Of a stretch of DNA of 64,000 nucleotides, positions 40,962 through 52,135 are shown piece after piece. Source of the DNA: Metridium senile (Eukaryota; Cnidaria; Anthozoa; Actiniaria; Metridiidae). Under the pieces are notes generated by a model. That model searched no databases and was not told the DNA's origin. It was given only the letters and a program-made list of their open reading frames with translations. Both the position numbers and the translations under genes were made by a program. The stretch's first letter is position 1. The number at the start of each line of letters is the position of its first letter. Where the stretch lies: positions 5,191,067-5,255,066 of the forward strand of contig OX459099.1 of NCBI GenBank assembly GCA_949775045.1, in the 5' to 3' direction.

Positions 40962-41485
40962 TTTTAACCGACAAGCTTTCGTTGTTGCGTGCGAGTCGTA
41001 CAAGATACGCCTTAGTTCTAGATTTGTATTTCATTAAGTTGTCTGTAGTACTTGAACCTCTTTTAAACCGACCAGCTTTCGTTACTGTGTACGAGTTGTA
41101 CGAGATACGGCTTAATTCTGTATATATTTTATTAAGTTCTCTGTAGTACTAGAACCTCTTTTAAACCGACCAGCTTTCGTTACTGTGTGCGAGTCGTACA
41201 TGATACGGCTTAATTCTGTATATATTTTATTAAGTTCTCTGTAGTACTTGAACCTCTTTTAAACCGATCAGCTTTCGTTACTGTGTGCGAGTCGTACATG
41301 ATACGGCTTAATTCTGTATATATTTTATTAAGTTCTCTGTAGTACTAGAACCTCTTTTAAACCGACCAGCTTTCGTTACTGTACATGTACGAGTCGTACA
41401 TGATACTATTATATCTTATATTATTTTATAGAGTTATCTCTATAGTACTAGAACCTTTTTAAGCCGACCACTTTGTAAGCCGACC
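40962..41485 (+). repeat. 98-bp tandem repeat array
   Basis: Five units containing AACCTCTTTTAAACCGACCA, GCTTTCGTTACTGTGTGCGA and GTCGTACATGATACGGCTTA. The marker CGA(C/T)CAGCTTTCG recurs at about 40969, 41069, 41167, 41265 and 41363. The last unit breaks down into AAGCCGACCACT copies. Confidence 0.85.
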
Positions 41486-41862
41486 ACTCTTCATGCAGAT
41501 TCCCGTACAAACGGCTATATTTTGTACTTTTATATGTTGTCTCTTATAAACCGAATACTGTACTTTGTAAATAGACCAGCCTTCAAACTGCGTCTGACTG
41601 TGCTTGTACATCATGCATCATTAGCTACCGTGCGTTATGGTTTCAGTGACAAACAGTTTTCGAGACAACGCTGCATGCGATATTCAACTAACAGCATGAG
41701 GTTTGAAATAACGTTATTCTATTATATTTCGTAGTCCCGCCCTGGTTAAAAACAAAGACCTAACGACAATGTGTACATTCCTAATGATTATTTCTGTATG
41801 GCTGTTTTTTTTTTAAATGTAATGAGTTGTTGAATTCTACAGGATATTGACGCTATATAAAA

Positions 41863-41866
41863 ATGA

Positions 41867-41942
<76 letters not shown>

Positions 41943-42059
41943 TGTTTGTTTTTTTAGATCCTTTAATATCGCCCGTTTTAACATTATAATTAATCATTAC
42001 ATTACTATTATTGTCTTCTTTGTTATTGTTATTATAATTATTGTGAAATAAAGTTATTG

Positions 42060-42126
<67 letters not shown>

Positions 42127-42146
42127 GCATTATTATTATTATTAGC

Positions 42147-42180
<34 letters not shown>

Positions 42181-42190
42181 GCATTATTAG

Positions 42191-42249
<59 letters not shown>

Positions 42250-42313
42250 GCATTATTATTATTAGCATTATTATTATTAGCATTATTATTATTAGCATTA
42301 TTATTATTATTAG

Positions 42314-42351
<38 letters not shown>

Positions 42352-42354
42352 GCA

Positions 42355-42392
<38 letters not shown>

Positions 42393-42413
42393 GTTATTAT
42401 TGTTATTATTTAA
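41863..42413 (+). repeat. Long ATT microsatellite, two blocks
   Basis: An ATT block at 41863-41941 and a larger one at 42061-42413 with regularly interspersed AGC variants (ATTAGCATT). The first block follows GACGCTATATAAAAATGAT, a common layout of retroelement 3' tails, so it may have been seeded by an insertion. Poly-Asn/Ile/Leu frames here are artefacts. Confidence 0.9.
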
Positions 42414-42589
42414 AAAAGATAAGCATCTATTTATAATCAAGTGATATCCTTGAAAAATAAAAGCCGTTCTTCGATTCTTTATAAGAACAATAATAGCTTT
42501 CAAGAAGCTTTGAAAATAATGCAACTTTTATTATGCTACACTGATAGATATATATATTATTACTACTACTATTGCTACCATCATAAGCA

Positions 42590-42830
42590 ACATCATCATC
42601 GATCATCAGCATCAGCATCAACATCATTATCAACATCATTATCAACGCCATCATCATCATCATCATCATCAACGCCATCATCATCCACATCATCAGCAGC
42701 ATCTACAGCATCAACATCATTATCAATGTAAATCATCATCATTAACGCCATCATCATCATCATCATCATCATCACAATCATCATCCACATCATCAGCAGC
42801 AGCATCAATATCAATAATAACAGTAATCTT
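42590..42830 (+). repeat. CATCAT/CAGCAT microsatellite
   Basis: ATC repeats with frequent CAGCATCA and CAACGCCA variants. Non-coding. Confidence 0.85.
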
Positions 42831-43449
42831 CAATGCTTGTATCGTGCAAATATCATCTATATGATTATAATCAAATGCGCTATATAACAAAATGTACGTT
42901 CAGTTTATTGTTTCAATTTTTCCAAAAGATAACTCTCTCACATCAACAAAAAGGTCACTCAGCTTTTATTCGAAATTAAAGATTCTCCAGTTTGCTTGAG
43001 ACAGAACTCCCCTCTTCATGTTATCAACATAAAAGGTTTAAAAGGCGGACAGTCTCAATTCATGAATTAATCAATTGGTGCAAGTCAATTAAGAAAATCT
43101 TTCAAGTATAAAAGTACACCCTAAGATAGTCTGTAAAATATGCAATCTTGGTCTGTTTATTTCACAAAACATCAACAGCGCTTTCTTTTCTTGACAGAGG
43201 CGGGTAACGATTCACAAACAAAGTAGTCAGTCACGGCTGTCTTTTAAACCCTAAGGCATTTGTGTATATTGAAAAATAGAATTCGAAGCACAACATCATT
43301 TCAATAGGAAAAAAGCCACAGTTTAAGGAATTAGATTATTTGAAAACACGGATGGGAAATAACGATAAAAGCGATAAGTCATGAAATTGTATTATATTTT
43401 CTTTATCTGATTATAAACAAAAATTTCTGTTGTATTTTTGTTATTGTTG

Positions 43450-44175
43450 GTAGTGTTAAGATGTATTCATTATTATTATTGTTATCATTATCATCATGAC
43501 TATCATTGTTTTTGTTTCATCGTTAGAATCATTACTAACATCATTGTTATTTTTATCATCATCATCATCTTAGTTTATTACCATATATATCATCATCATC
43601 ATCATCATTATTATTATTATTATTGTCATCATCATCATCATTATGGAGGTTATCATTATTATTATTATCATCATTATGGAGATCATCATTATTATTATTA
43701 TTGTCATCATCATCATCATCATTAATAATCATCATCATCATTATCATTATTATTAATATTATTGTCACCATCATCATCATCATTATGGAGGTTATCATTA
43801 TTATTATTATCATCATTATCATTTCCATTATCGTCATTATCATCATAATAATAATAATCATCATCATTATCATTATTATTATTATTATTATTGTCATCAT
43901 CATCATCATTATGGAGATCATCATTATTATTATTATTATTGTCATCATCATCATTATGAAGATCATCATTATTATTATTATTATTGTCATCATCATCATC
44001 ATTATGGAGGTTATCATTATTATTCTTATCATCTTTATCATTTCCATTATCGTCATCATCATAATTATAATAAACATCATTTCCACTATATTCATCATTG
44101 TCATCACTATCAGCATAATCATCATATGATCATCATCATAATAATCATCATCATCATCATCATAATCTCCATCGT
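43450..44175 (+). repeat. ATC/ATT compound microsatellite
   Basis: About 700 bases of ATT and ATC with a higher-order unit carrying ATTATGGAGGTTATCATTAT or ATTATGGAGATCATCATTAT about six times. Non-coding. Confidence 0.9.
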
Positions 44176-44179
44176 TGTT

Positions 44180-46030
44180 ACTATCTTTGTCGTAATAATT
44201 TCATACTCATTAACATTTGCAAAAAGTTGTTCCAATTATTCCCACTCGCCTGCTGCGTGATTTTCTGAATTCAAATGAACAAATCCAGCCACCCGTTAAA
44301 CCCAATACGCTAAAACGCTGTCGATGGATGGCAAACTATTTGATGTGATATAATAATAGAATGTTAATATGTTAAATAGCTAGTCAGTCAGTGGCTTAAG
44401 CTAGTACTTTCGTTCCACAAACAGCATAAAACAAGTCTACTGTAAGGTTAGTTTACTTTTTGCTTTTCAAAATAATACTATTGACCAAGTAATGTAACCT
44501 TTATTTGTATATTTACTCTAGAATTTGCTTTTTGGTTTGAAGCCACAACATAATCCGAAAAGTTTTGATAAAAAAGACTAGATGTCGCAATCAAAAGTAT
44601 ATATTCGAGCTTATAAAAGAACGTGAATTTGTCACAAATTATATTTTAAAATGTTTTGAGCAACTGTGAAGTATGAAGCATCAAAAGTTACAAAGAAAAC
44701 CCCAATAAAATGCCATTTTTTCACATTTGAGTAAAGTTAACGTGAACAGCAACAGTTTAATACGAAGAAGCGAAAACGGACCACAAATTATTAATTCAAT
44801 GCAATCTTCACCAAATTCATCAAAACTTTCACAAAAAAATATTTTTTTTCACAAGGAAACATTCTACAGCTCAATATTTTCAAGTTTGGAACAGTATTTA
44901 CAAATTTAATTATCTTCAAAACTAATGAAGGCAAATTGGTAAAGTTTATCGTTTCACATGGCAAAAATACATAAACTTACAGCAAAAACAGTGAAGCTAC
45001 TTTGAGACTATTCTTCGTAAAGAATTCTACAATTAATAATGATATTTTTTCGTTTTTTGAATCTAGAAAAATCAATACATTACATCGAGAAGATAAAGAA
45101 TTTATTTTTAGTACAAAACTACAAATCGATTGTTTTTACTTTCCAAAAACATTTATAACTTCCATCAATATCTTTGAATGTATTTATGTAGAAATTCTAG
45201 TTCCAAGACTTATTTAGATAGCGTGTGAAAGCTGTAAACAGCATAGTTTTATATTTAACTTGACACGAACTAATAAACCATGTACAGTGGTGTCACAAAA
45301 TTTTAGTAGGATTATTTCGAGCCAGCTGCTCTACCTTAAGCAGTTTTTTATCATTGTTTTTATGTTTTTCTTTCCACTAATATGTTCACGGTTTTGTAAT
45401 TGTGTTGAGTTTATTCTTGATAAAGAAAGATTTTCTTGCTAGTTTATATGGTTCATTTATTAAGTCTCTTTTGTTGTCAGCATTCTATATTTTGAATTGG
45501 ATGTCTGGATTTCGTTCTTTACACTGAAAGAAATATAGATTTTTGTTATTAGAACTCTTTTGTTTTAATGTTTGTTTCTTCTCCTCTCTTCAGTGTCTTT
45601 GTTTTCTTTTCTAAAAACCTAATGTGTTTTATTCAATTATTCATATTCGCAAAATTGAGCATTCTGTTTCTGGTTAAAAAAATCTCTTTCTTACAAATTA
45701 TTTTACTTTTTGTTGCTCAATTTTCAAGTTTTTTGAAGCCAAACATTTAATTTAATATTCATTAAATTCACTGAGACAAAATTCAATTAAGAATATAATG
45801 TAATATATATTTTATAAAGAATGATATAGATAACAAAAACATCTATTTAAAATTCTTTTGGAATAATCCTTTTCGGTAGGTATGGATTATCCATGTAATA
45901 GTACTTGTGTTCAATATACAAGCACTTGACCAACGTCTAAACATATTCACCTATAGTTTAAGGAGGTTTAAGACGGTTGTCAAAAGCGATATTCATTCCA
46001 AGACGGAACGAATTTATGCGCATACACCTA
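44180..46030. other. AT-rich stretch, no gene seen
   Basis: Only short chance frames of up to 71 codons; no repeats or RNA genes that I can support. Confidence 0.35.
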
Positions 46031-46033
46031 TTT

Positions 46034-46206
46034 AACTTAGCACAAACACAGTTGGAGATGTCTTAGTTACAATCATTGCATTTTCGTCAAGAAAATAGAG
46101 ATGGTTGCTATATGACAACCAAAAAAAGGTTGGCTGTCATGGCTATTTTCTTGACAAAAATGTATTAATGATTGTAAGACATCTTCAACTGTGTTTGTGC
46201 TAAGTT
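46034..46206. mobile_element. Hairpin MITE
   Basis: AACTTAGCACAAACACAGTT is mirrored by AACTGTGTTTGTGCTAAGTT at the right end; inner arms include TTTTCGTCAAGAAAATAG / CTATTTTCTTGACAAAAA. Central loop near 46110-46135. Confidence 0.75.
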
Positions 46207-46230
46207 TTCTTTTCGATCTTGGAATTATAC

Positions 46231-46500
46231 CTATCGCCTTGGATAACCTTTTTTAGATATCTTCTTTTCTCCTAGCTCATTCCGGAGTGTGAAGCGAGAA
46301 ACAACTCCCTCCACTTTGGCAGTGTCCGCTGCGATCTGTTCAGCCTCTTTCCAGTCCCGCCACCACATCTTTTTCCTCTCTTTTTCAATTGTTCTCCTCC
46401 ATGTCTTTCTTGGCCTTCCCTTTCTTACGCTTTCCCTCCGGTGTATGTCTATAGTCCCTTTGCGTCTTGGAATGACGTATCGCCTTGGACAACCTTTTTG
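46231..46500 (-). pseudogene. LINE retrotransposon C-terminal fragment
   Basis: The minus-strand frame contains RKGRPRKTWRRTIEKE, then WRDWKEAEQIAADTAK and SRFTL, the pattern seen at the C-terminal end of many animal LINE polymerase ORFs (GRP..TWRR...E...W...A.DR..W). The duplicated RRYVIPRR / GYPRR ends and the absence of any reverse-transcriptase core mark it as a 5'-truncated relic. Confidence 0.6.
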
Positions 46501-46589
46501 AAATAATATCAATAATAATATTTTTAACGAACTTTGTGAATAAAACAGGAAATTCAATTAGGGAATTAAGGTTCTTGTACTTCACAATG

Positions 46590-47226
46590 ACCCGAAAACA
46601 GTTTTCATTTAACTCTTGTTGAACTGAAATGACACAGAAACTACAAAATCGATTTTATATGGCGTACAGATGAAACTTTGCTGGCAAGCATGAACAATCT
46701 ACAAGCCGCCTGCAGAGTGATATCAGCCGTCTGTCTAGCTGCCAGAAACCTGGTGTGGTCAGAATTGCTTTTTGAAAAACATTAAAAAAATTGACGGAAA
46801 CAAGTATTGCTGGAATAAATTAATTTTTAATCACTGGAAAAAATCTCTAAATAAATAATAAAAAAATTTAAAAAATGGAGCTTTTACTGACCTATTTTTA
46901 ACTACCTACCTGAAAAAATGATCAGTTTCTTTAACGAGTTCAATATCAAGCTCTTAGCATTTATTTTTAGCAGAAGGAACTCGGTGATTAGTTTATGTCC
47001 TCGAAATATTAGCCATTTACTATACAAAGAGAACGAGGCACAATTTGCCAATATACATATATACTTAATCAAATTGAAACACATCGCTTAGACAAACCGC
47101 TTCTCCATTCAAATATTAACTTATATCTTAAACAAATATTAGCGGTTTCATTTCCGCCATTCTGCTTAATGAGTCAAGTGCTGATTTGATTAACTGAAAA
47201 AACATGGGCATTGGGTCTGCTGGAGC
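46590..47226. other. Non-coding stretch, no gene seen
   Basis: No supported frame, RNA or repeat between the LINE relic and the MITE at 47230. Confidence 0.35.
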
Positions 47227-47229
47227 TTA

Positions 47230-47640
47230 GGGGCAGACCATTTAACTTTTGAGGGGGGGGGGGGGGGTGGAAGATTTTGAAAAAAAATATCCTGCAGCCC
47301 TTTGAGCAAGGAAAACAAATCGTACAGTGCAGGCTCTGGGGGAAATAATATCCTGCAGCCCTTTGAGCAAGGAAAACAAATCGTACAGTACAAGCTCTGG
47401 GGAAATAATATCCTGCAGCCCTTTGAGCAAGGAAAACAAATCGTACAGTACAAGCTCTGGGGAAAAACTATCATGCACAGAGAATGTGACAAAAAAAATC
47501 TTGCAATCTAGAAAAAAATATATAATGCACCGCTTTTTAACTGAAAAAAAATATCTGGCTTGCTCGTCAGTTGGAAAACAAATATTTTGCAGAAAAAAAC
47601 TCTTCCAACCCCACCCCTCAAAAGTCAAATGGTCCGCCCC
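47230..47640. mobile_element. Harbinger-like MITE with internal 61-bp tandem repeat
   Basis: Ends GGGGCAGACCATTTAACTTT and, inverted, AAAAGTCAAATGGTCCGCCC(C) are flanked by TTA (47227-47229 and 47641-47643). G-run just inside the left end. The interior has three tandem copies of a ~61-bp unit containing ATCCTGCAGCCCTTTGAGCA and ACAAATCGTACAGTACAAGC (47288-47470). Same terminal family as 41-249. The repeat gives spurious overlapping frames. Confidence 0.75.
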
Positions 47641-47984
47641 TTATTTTAGAAGGCCCCTTATAGAACACAATAACCTTTCGGGCTTCCTGTGTAGGTACCT
47701 AGAATGGAGCCAGTTGGACTACCGAAGTTCAAAATGTGCGAAGGCCCAATTTTTCAGCATTCAGCTGTTCACAAATGATCGACGTCAATGACCTAGCTAG
47801 GGGTACAGTTTTGAAGTATTTTTATCTTTATTTATTTACTACCAAGATAGTAGTAAAAGTCACTATTTTCCTGGTGATTTTCCTTGCAAATTGTCTTCCT
47901 TTTAGTTTTACTTCGATTTTATTTCATTCCTCCTCAACACCTTTCGTTTTTTAGTCTTTTCTCTTTTCTCTTTCTCTTTTATAG

Positions 47985-48560
47985 TTTTCCTTAATATTTC
48001 TCAATAGTTTTTAAACATAAACTACATACTTCTATTTTTTTTCATCTATTTTCTTATAGTTTTCCTTTATATTTCTCAATAGTTTTTAAACATAAACTAC
48101 ATACTTCTATTTTTTTCCATCTATTTTCTTATAGTCTTCCTTTATATTTCTCAATAGTTTTTAAACATAAACTACATACTTCTATTTTTTCCATCTATTT
48201 TCTTATAGTTTTCCTTTATATTTCTCAATAGTTTTTAAACACAAACTATGTACTTCTATTTTTTTTCATCTATTTTCTTAGAGTTTTCCTTTATATTTTC
48301 TCAATAGTTTTTAAACATAAACTACATACTTCTATTTTTTTCCTCTATTTTCTTATAGTTTTTCTTTATATTTTCTCAATAGTTTTTAAATATAAACTAT
48401 ATATACTTCTATTTTTTTTCCTCTATTTTCTTATAGTTTTCCTTTATATTTCTCAATAGTTTTTAAACATAAACTACATACTTCTATTTTTTCCATCTAT
48501 TTTCTTATAGTTTTCCTTTATATTTTCTCAATAGTTTTTAAATATAAACTATATCTAATT
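47985..48560 (+). repeat. 75-bp tandem repeat array, eight copies
   Basis: Units contain TTTCTCAATAGTTTTTAAAC, ATAAACTACATACTTCTATT and CTATTTTCTTATAGTTTTCC; the marker CTCAATAG recurs about every 75 bases from 48000 to 48528. Pyrimidine-rich and non-coding. Confidence 0.9.
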
Positions 48561-50460
48561 CTATTTTATATCCTATATATTGCAACACACGGCTCTCTTT
48601 TATAAATCAAATATTTTGTGTATAAATAAAATTCAGTCTCGGCCTCTTCGCCACTTTCTCTCTTTCCTTTCATCGACTACTTATTCTTTATCTTTCCCAG
48701 GTGTCATTTTTAAAATATCTATTTCAGTCTTTCCACTCTATTTATCGATCTTTTTTAACAGAAATCTATATTTGCTCCGCCCATGTGCCATCTGCTTACC
48801 AACCATTTCGTGTATCGCGGGCACACCAACGCACTTGTATGCTTCAAATTTCATCCTTTCTTCGTTGCAAATCCTTAATTTAAAACACCACAAATCTTTT
48901 TAAAATGTTTTCATTACCAATAAACCAACATCCGCGTGGGTATTTCTATTTGCCTTTGAAAATATATCCAATTTTTCATCCATTCAATCAGAAATATTTC
49001 TCAATCTTTCACTCCTTAGTTTTACACGTTCACTGACGTCATCACTGACGTCGCATGACGTCATTACATTTTTAAATGATATCCTTAGCAAACAAAGGCT
49101 TATCTGAATTCAGGACTTATGGATATCTCATAAGAATATGTAAAACGTTTTGCGTTTTGATGAAATAGAATCGTGTTGTTATATAACAAATGACATTTTT
49201 TTCCTACGAAATTGTGTCGAGTGAATTACTAAACTAGCGAGCTTGACATCTGGGTTGAAAATAAGGAAAGTTAGCATGTAATGTCTGCTTTTTTCTGTAA
49301 TCAATTCGTCTTAAAAGCCTCAGTTAATCTTATTTTATTTAAGGAAACTGTTAGATGTCTTTAATGTAGAATTAATCATGATTATTTCATATCTGTCATA
49401 CTGTTTCAAAACACAACATTTACTATTGTAGAAAAATAATATTTTGAGCACGTCGATCAGATTTTCAACCAGAAAAACATAACATCCATTTATTTATTGG
49501 TTTTTCCACTCTAAAGTTATTGCAAAATATACAAATCGATGATAAGAAGTAAATGATTTTCTTAAAAAAGACCACATGCTAATTTTTGACATGCGAAAAT
49601 GTTTGAATGTACCAATGAATGATCTTGAATCTCTTGCAAATAGGTAAAGCCTAAGATAACATACTCAAAAGATAGTATTTCGCTTTTAATAATTCACAGC
49701 GAAAAGATATTATCTCCCTGGACATTTGAAATCGTTTTTGATTGAGATCTGACGATATCGGGTCGTTTTAATGTTTGGGCATGGAGATTTCCCATCGAGG
49801 GTAGGGTAAACCGCTACACTCTACCTCTTGTATTTGCTGTCTCACAGTTGAAATAACACGAGTATGAAACATCAATTTAAAACAAACAAAAAAAAACAAA
49901 GTTTCGCTGAAAAATATATATTCTCGGAATTGTTTTTAATTTTTTTTCTCACAAAAAAGATTAGTCTGAATTTTTTTTTAACTTGTGATTAAAATTTCAA
50001 ATGTGGCAGCTGAATTAAGTACACCGTAATAGCTCGCGAAAGGGTGTTTTTTTTGTGTTGTTATTTGTGCTGTTGCCAACACCGGCCTTCTACAAAGCAG
50101 AAGCATTGCAACTACAATTGTAGACAAGTAAAGTCTTCATTTCTTGTCTGAGTCAAATAGAAATGCCCTCGCGTCGCTTGGACAGGACGAACTTTGAATG
50201 GAGCTGAGGTAAATTTATGTGGAGAACGTACATTTACCAAATTGCAGATTGCATGAGTATTGTGAATTGGTCATTAGTTTTTATAACTTAATTTGCTATT
50301 GTTTGGGACTGTTTTTTTACAACACCTGAATCTGCTATCAAAATTATCTCAATCTTCAACAGACCGCGAAAACTCGCTTCATACTATTCACGTTTTATTC
50401 CTAATTATAACCCACTAGTTTAAATTTAAACCAGAGATAAAGTGTAAATGTCGACTTTAC
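48560..50460. other. Non-coding stretch, no gene seen
   Basis: Only short frames. A GACGTC-rich spot at about 49030-49065 (three GACGTC/TGACGT motifs in 35 bases) resembles clustered CRE-type sites, but no gene is near enough to claim a role. Confidence 0.3.
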
Positions 50461-50504
50461 AATTCTATTTATTGTTCTTTCTTTAATAATTATTCTTAAA
50501 TATG

Positions 50505-50775
50505 AATGTTTGTCAATTTTGTCAATTTTATCATTCAAAGTCATTGCAGTTTACGAATTATAAGACTTTTCATTTTCTCATTTAAATTAATTCTTGTTTT
50601 ATGTATGTTTTTTTTATTAACAAGAACAAGCGATATAAAAGAAAAAAAATAGATAAATGAATGTTTGCTAAATTTGTCAATTTTGTCATTAAAGTCATTG
50701 CAGTTTACGAATTATAACTCTTTTTATTTTCTCATTTAAAAATTAATTCTTGTTTTATATATGTTCTTTTATTGA
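50505..50775 (+). repeat. Imperfect tandem duplication
   Basis: GAATGTTTG(T/C), GTCATTGCAGTTTACGAATT, TTTTCTCATTTAAA and TTAATTCTTGTTTTAT occur in the same order at about 50505-50605 and 50660-50765. Non-coding local duplication. Confidence 0.7.
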
Positions 50776-50779
50776 ACAA

Positions 50780-52130
50780 GGTTTCAAGCGAAATAAATGA
50801 AAAAAGGAAAAATAAAATGATAAACTGCGACTGTTTTTATAATTATTATGCGCGCGTTGAACAAGCTTACTAGAGTCACAAACCCAACCAATCATCGCCA
50901 ACCTTGAGATAATTACACAAGGCAAATATTAATACTACATGAGAAAAAAGAATACATTATCTCTAAAAACCGAATGTTTTATTTCTGCGTAAAGTTATTG
51001 TGTTTTTCATTAATTCTGTTTACTTTAGGCGAATCAGTGTCGAAAGATCACGTGACATACAGGTGGAATTTATTCAAAAGCAAGCCACCGTCGATTTTAT
51101 TAACCCTTGAGTCTCTTTGCTGAATTTCTAATGATTCAAGTCTCATAACACAAACTCTTGTGAAATAATTGATTTAGAATCTAGACTTGCATGAATTAGT
51201 TGAGCGAGGGTTTATTTGCATGTAATTTTGTTTTTCGTTGGCCTCCCGCCGTGGCTTGCTTTTATGCACAGAAATAAATAAATGCCTTTAATAACCATAA
51301 CCATCCCTTTTAAAACGAGAAGCATTTATGAATCTCATTTGAATTGTATTTTAGTAATTATATATCTTTTTAAAGGTCAGTTTGGTTTATAATAATACTG
51401 ATGTAGTCTAGGGAATATTTAGCCCATCTTTACTAGTTTATATTACACTGTTTAACATGTTTTCAGAAGTAATTCGTCTACGAATACATTATATTTCTAT
51501 TTTTGGTTTGTCATCCTTTGATAAACACCAATACATCAATCCAATCTTAATTTTGTTTTGTTTAATTTCTCAGTATTCGCCCTTGCGCTAATTATTCAAT
51601 TTCCTTGCATTGCAGGATCAGTTGATCGTCGTATTTGTCGACTTGAGTAATAGTTCTCCCAGGGTTGTGAAAACAAAATCTAACCCGCTGCAACCAAATC
51701 ATCGCTGGCGCGGTTATTTTCAAGAATTTCAAGGATCTTGTTCGGGGGTTGTTGCTAAGGAAACACATTGGCCAGTCAGTCTATTCAATATCAGCCTACA
51801 TCGGAATATATTCATCCAAGCTTAATTCCGTGGATTGTGTTTAGTACGTAAGAGCAATCACTGATCATCGCGAGCCGCATACAAGCCGTGATCAATTTAT
51901 TGCCGCTAAACCCGAAGTCAACATGGGTTGAAACTAAAAGAACAACTACAAATATATATTCACAGAAAATGGACGCAAAAATATCATTCGCCGGTATTGA
52001 CTCGGCTTTAATATATCTTACATCCAATGAAGTAGAATTATTAATACAAGGAAAAGTTCAAAGAACATAAAAAGCGGCTTTTATGCTAGTTCATGTGAAT
52101 CTCTGGTCGTCCGGAATCGCTATATCAAAC
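50780..52130. other. Region upstream of Cav3 first coding exon
   Basis: No conserved coding frame. It should include the 5' leader and possibly the promoter of the calcium channel gene, but no TATA box or initiator can be singled out. Confidence 0.4.
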
Positions 52131-52135
52131 ACGCC

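Noticed and set aside
41863..42524. Poly-Asn, poly-Ile and poly-Leu frames
   Set aside because: Products of the ATT microsatellite; no unique sequence with coding character attached.
47190..47791. Overlapping frames with repeated LFPQSLYCTICFPCSKGCR on both strands
   Set aside because: They come from the 61-bp tandem repeat inside the Harbinger-like MITE.
51610..51825. 71 aa frame upstream of Cav3
   Set aside because: No similarity to channel N-termini. The Cav3 start at 52136 has a stop in frame upstream, so this is not part of the protein, though the DNA could be leader sequence.
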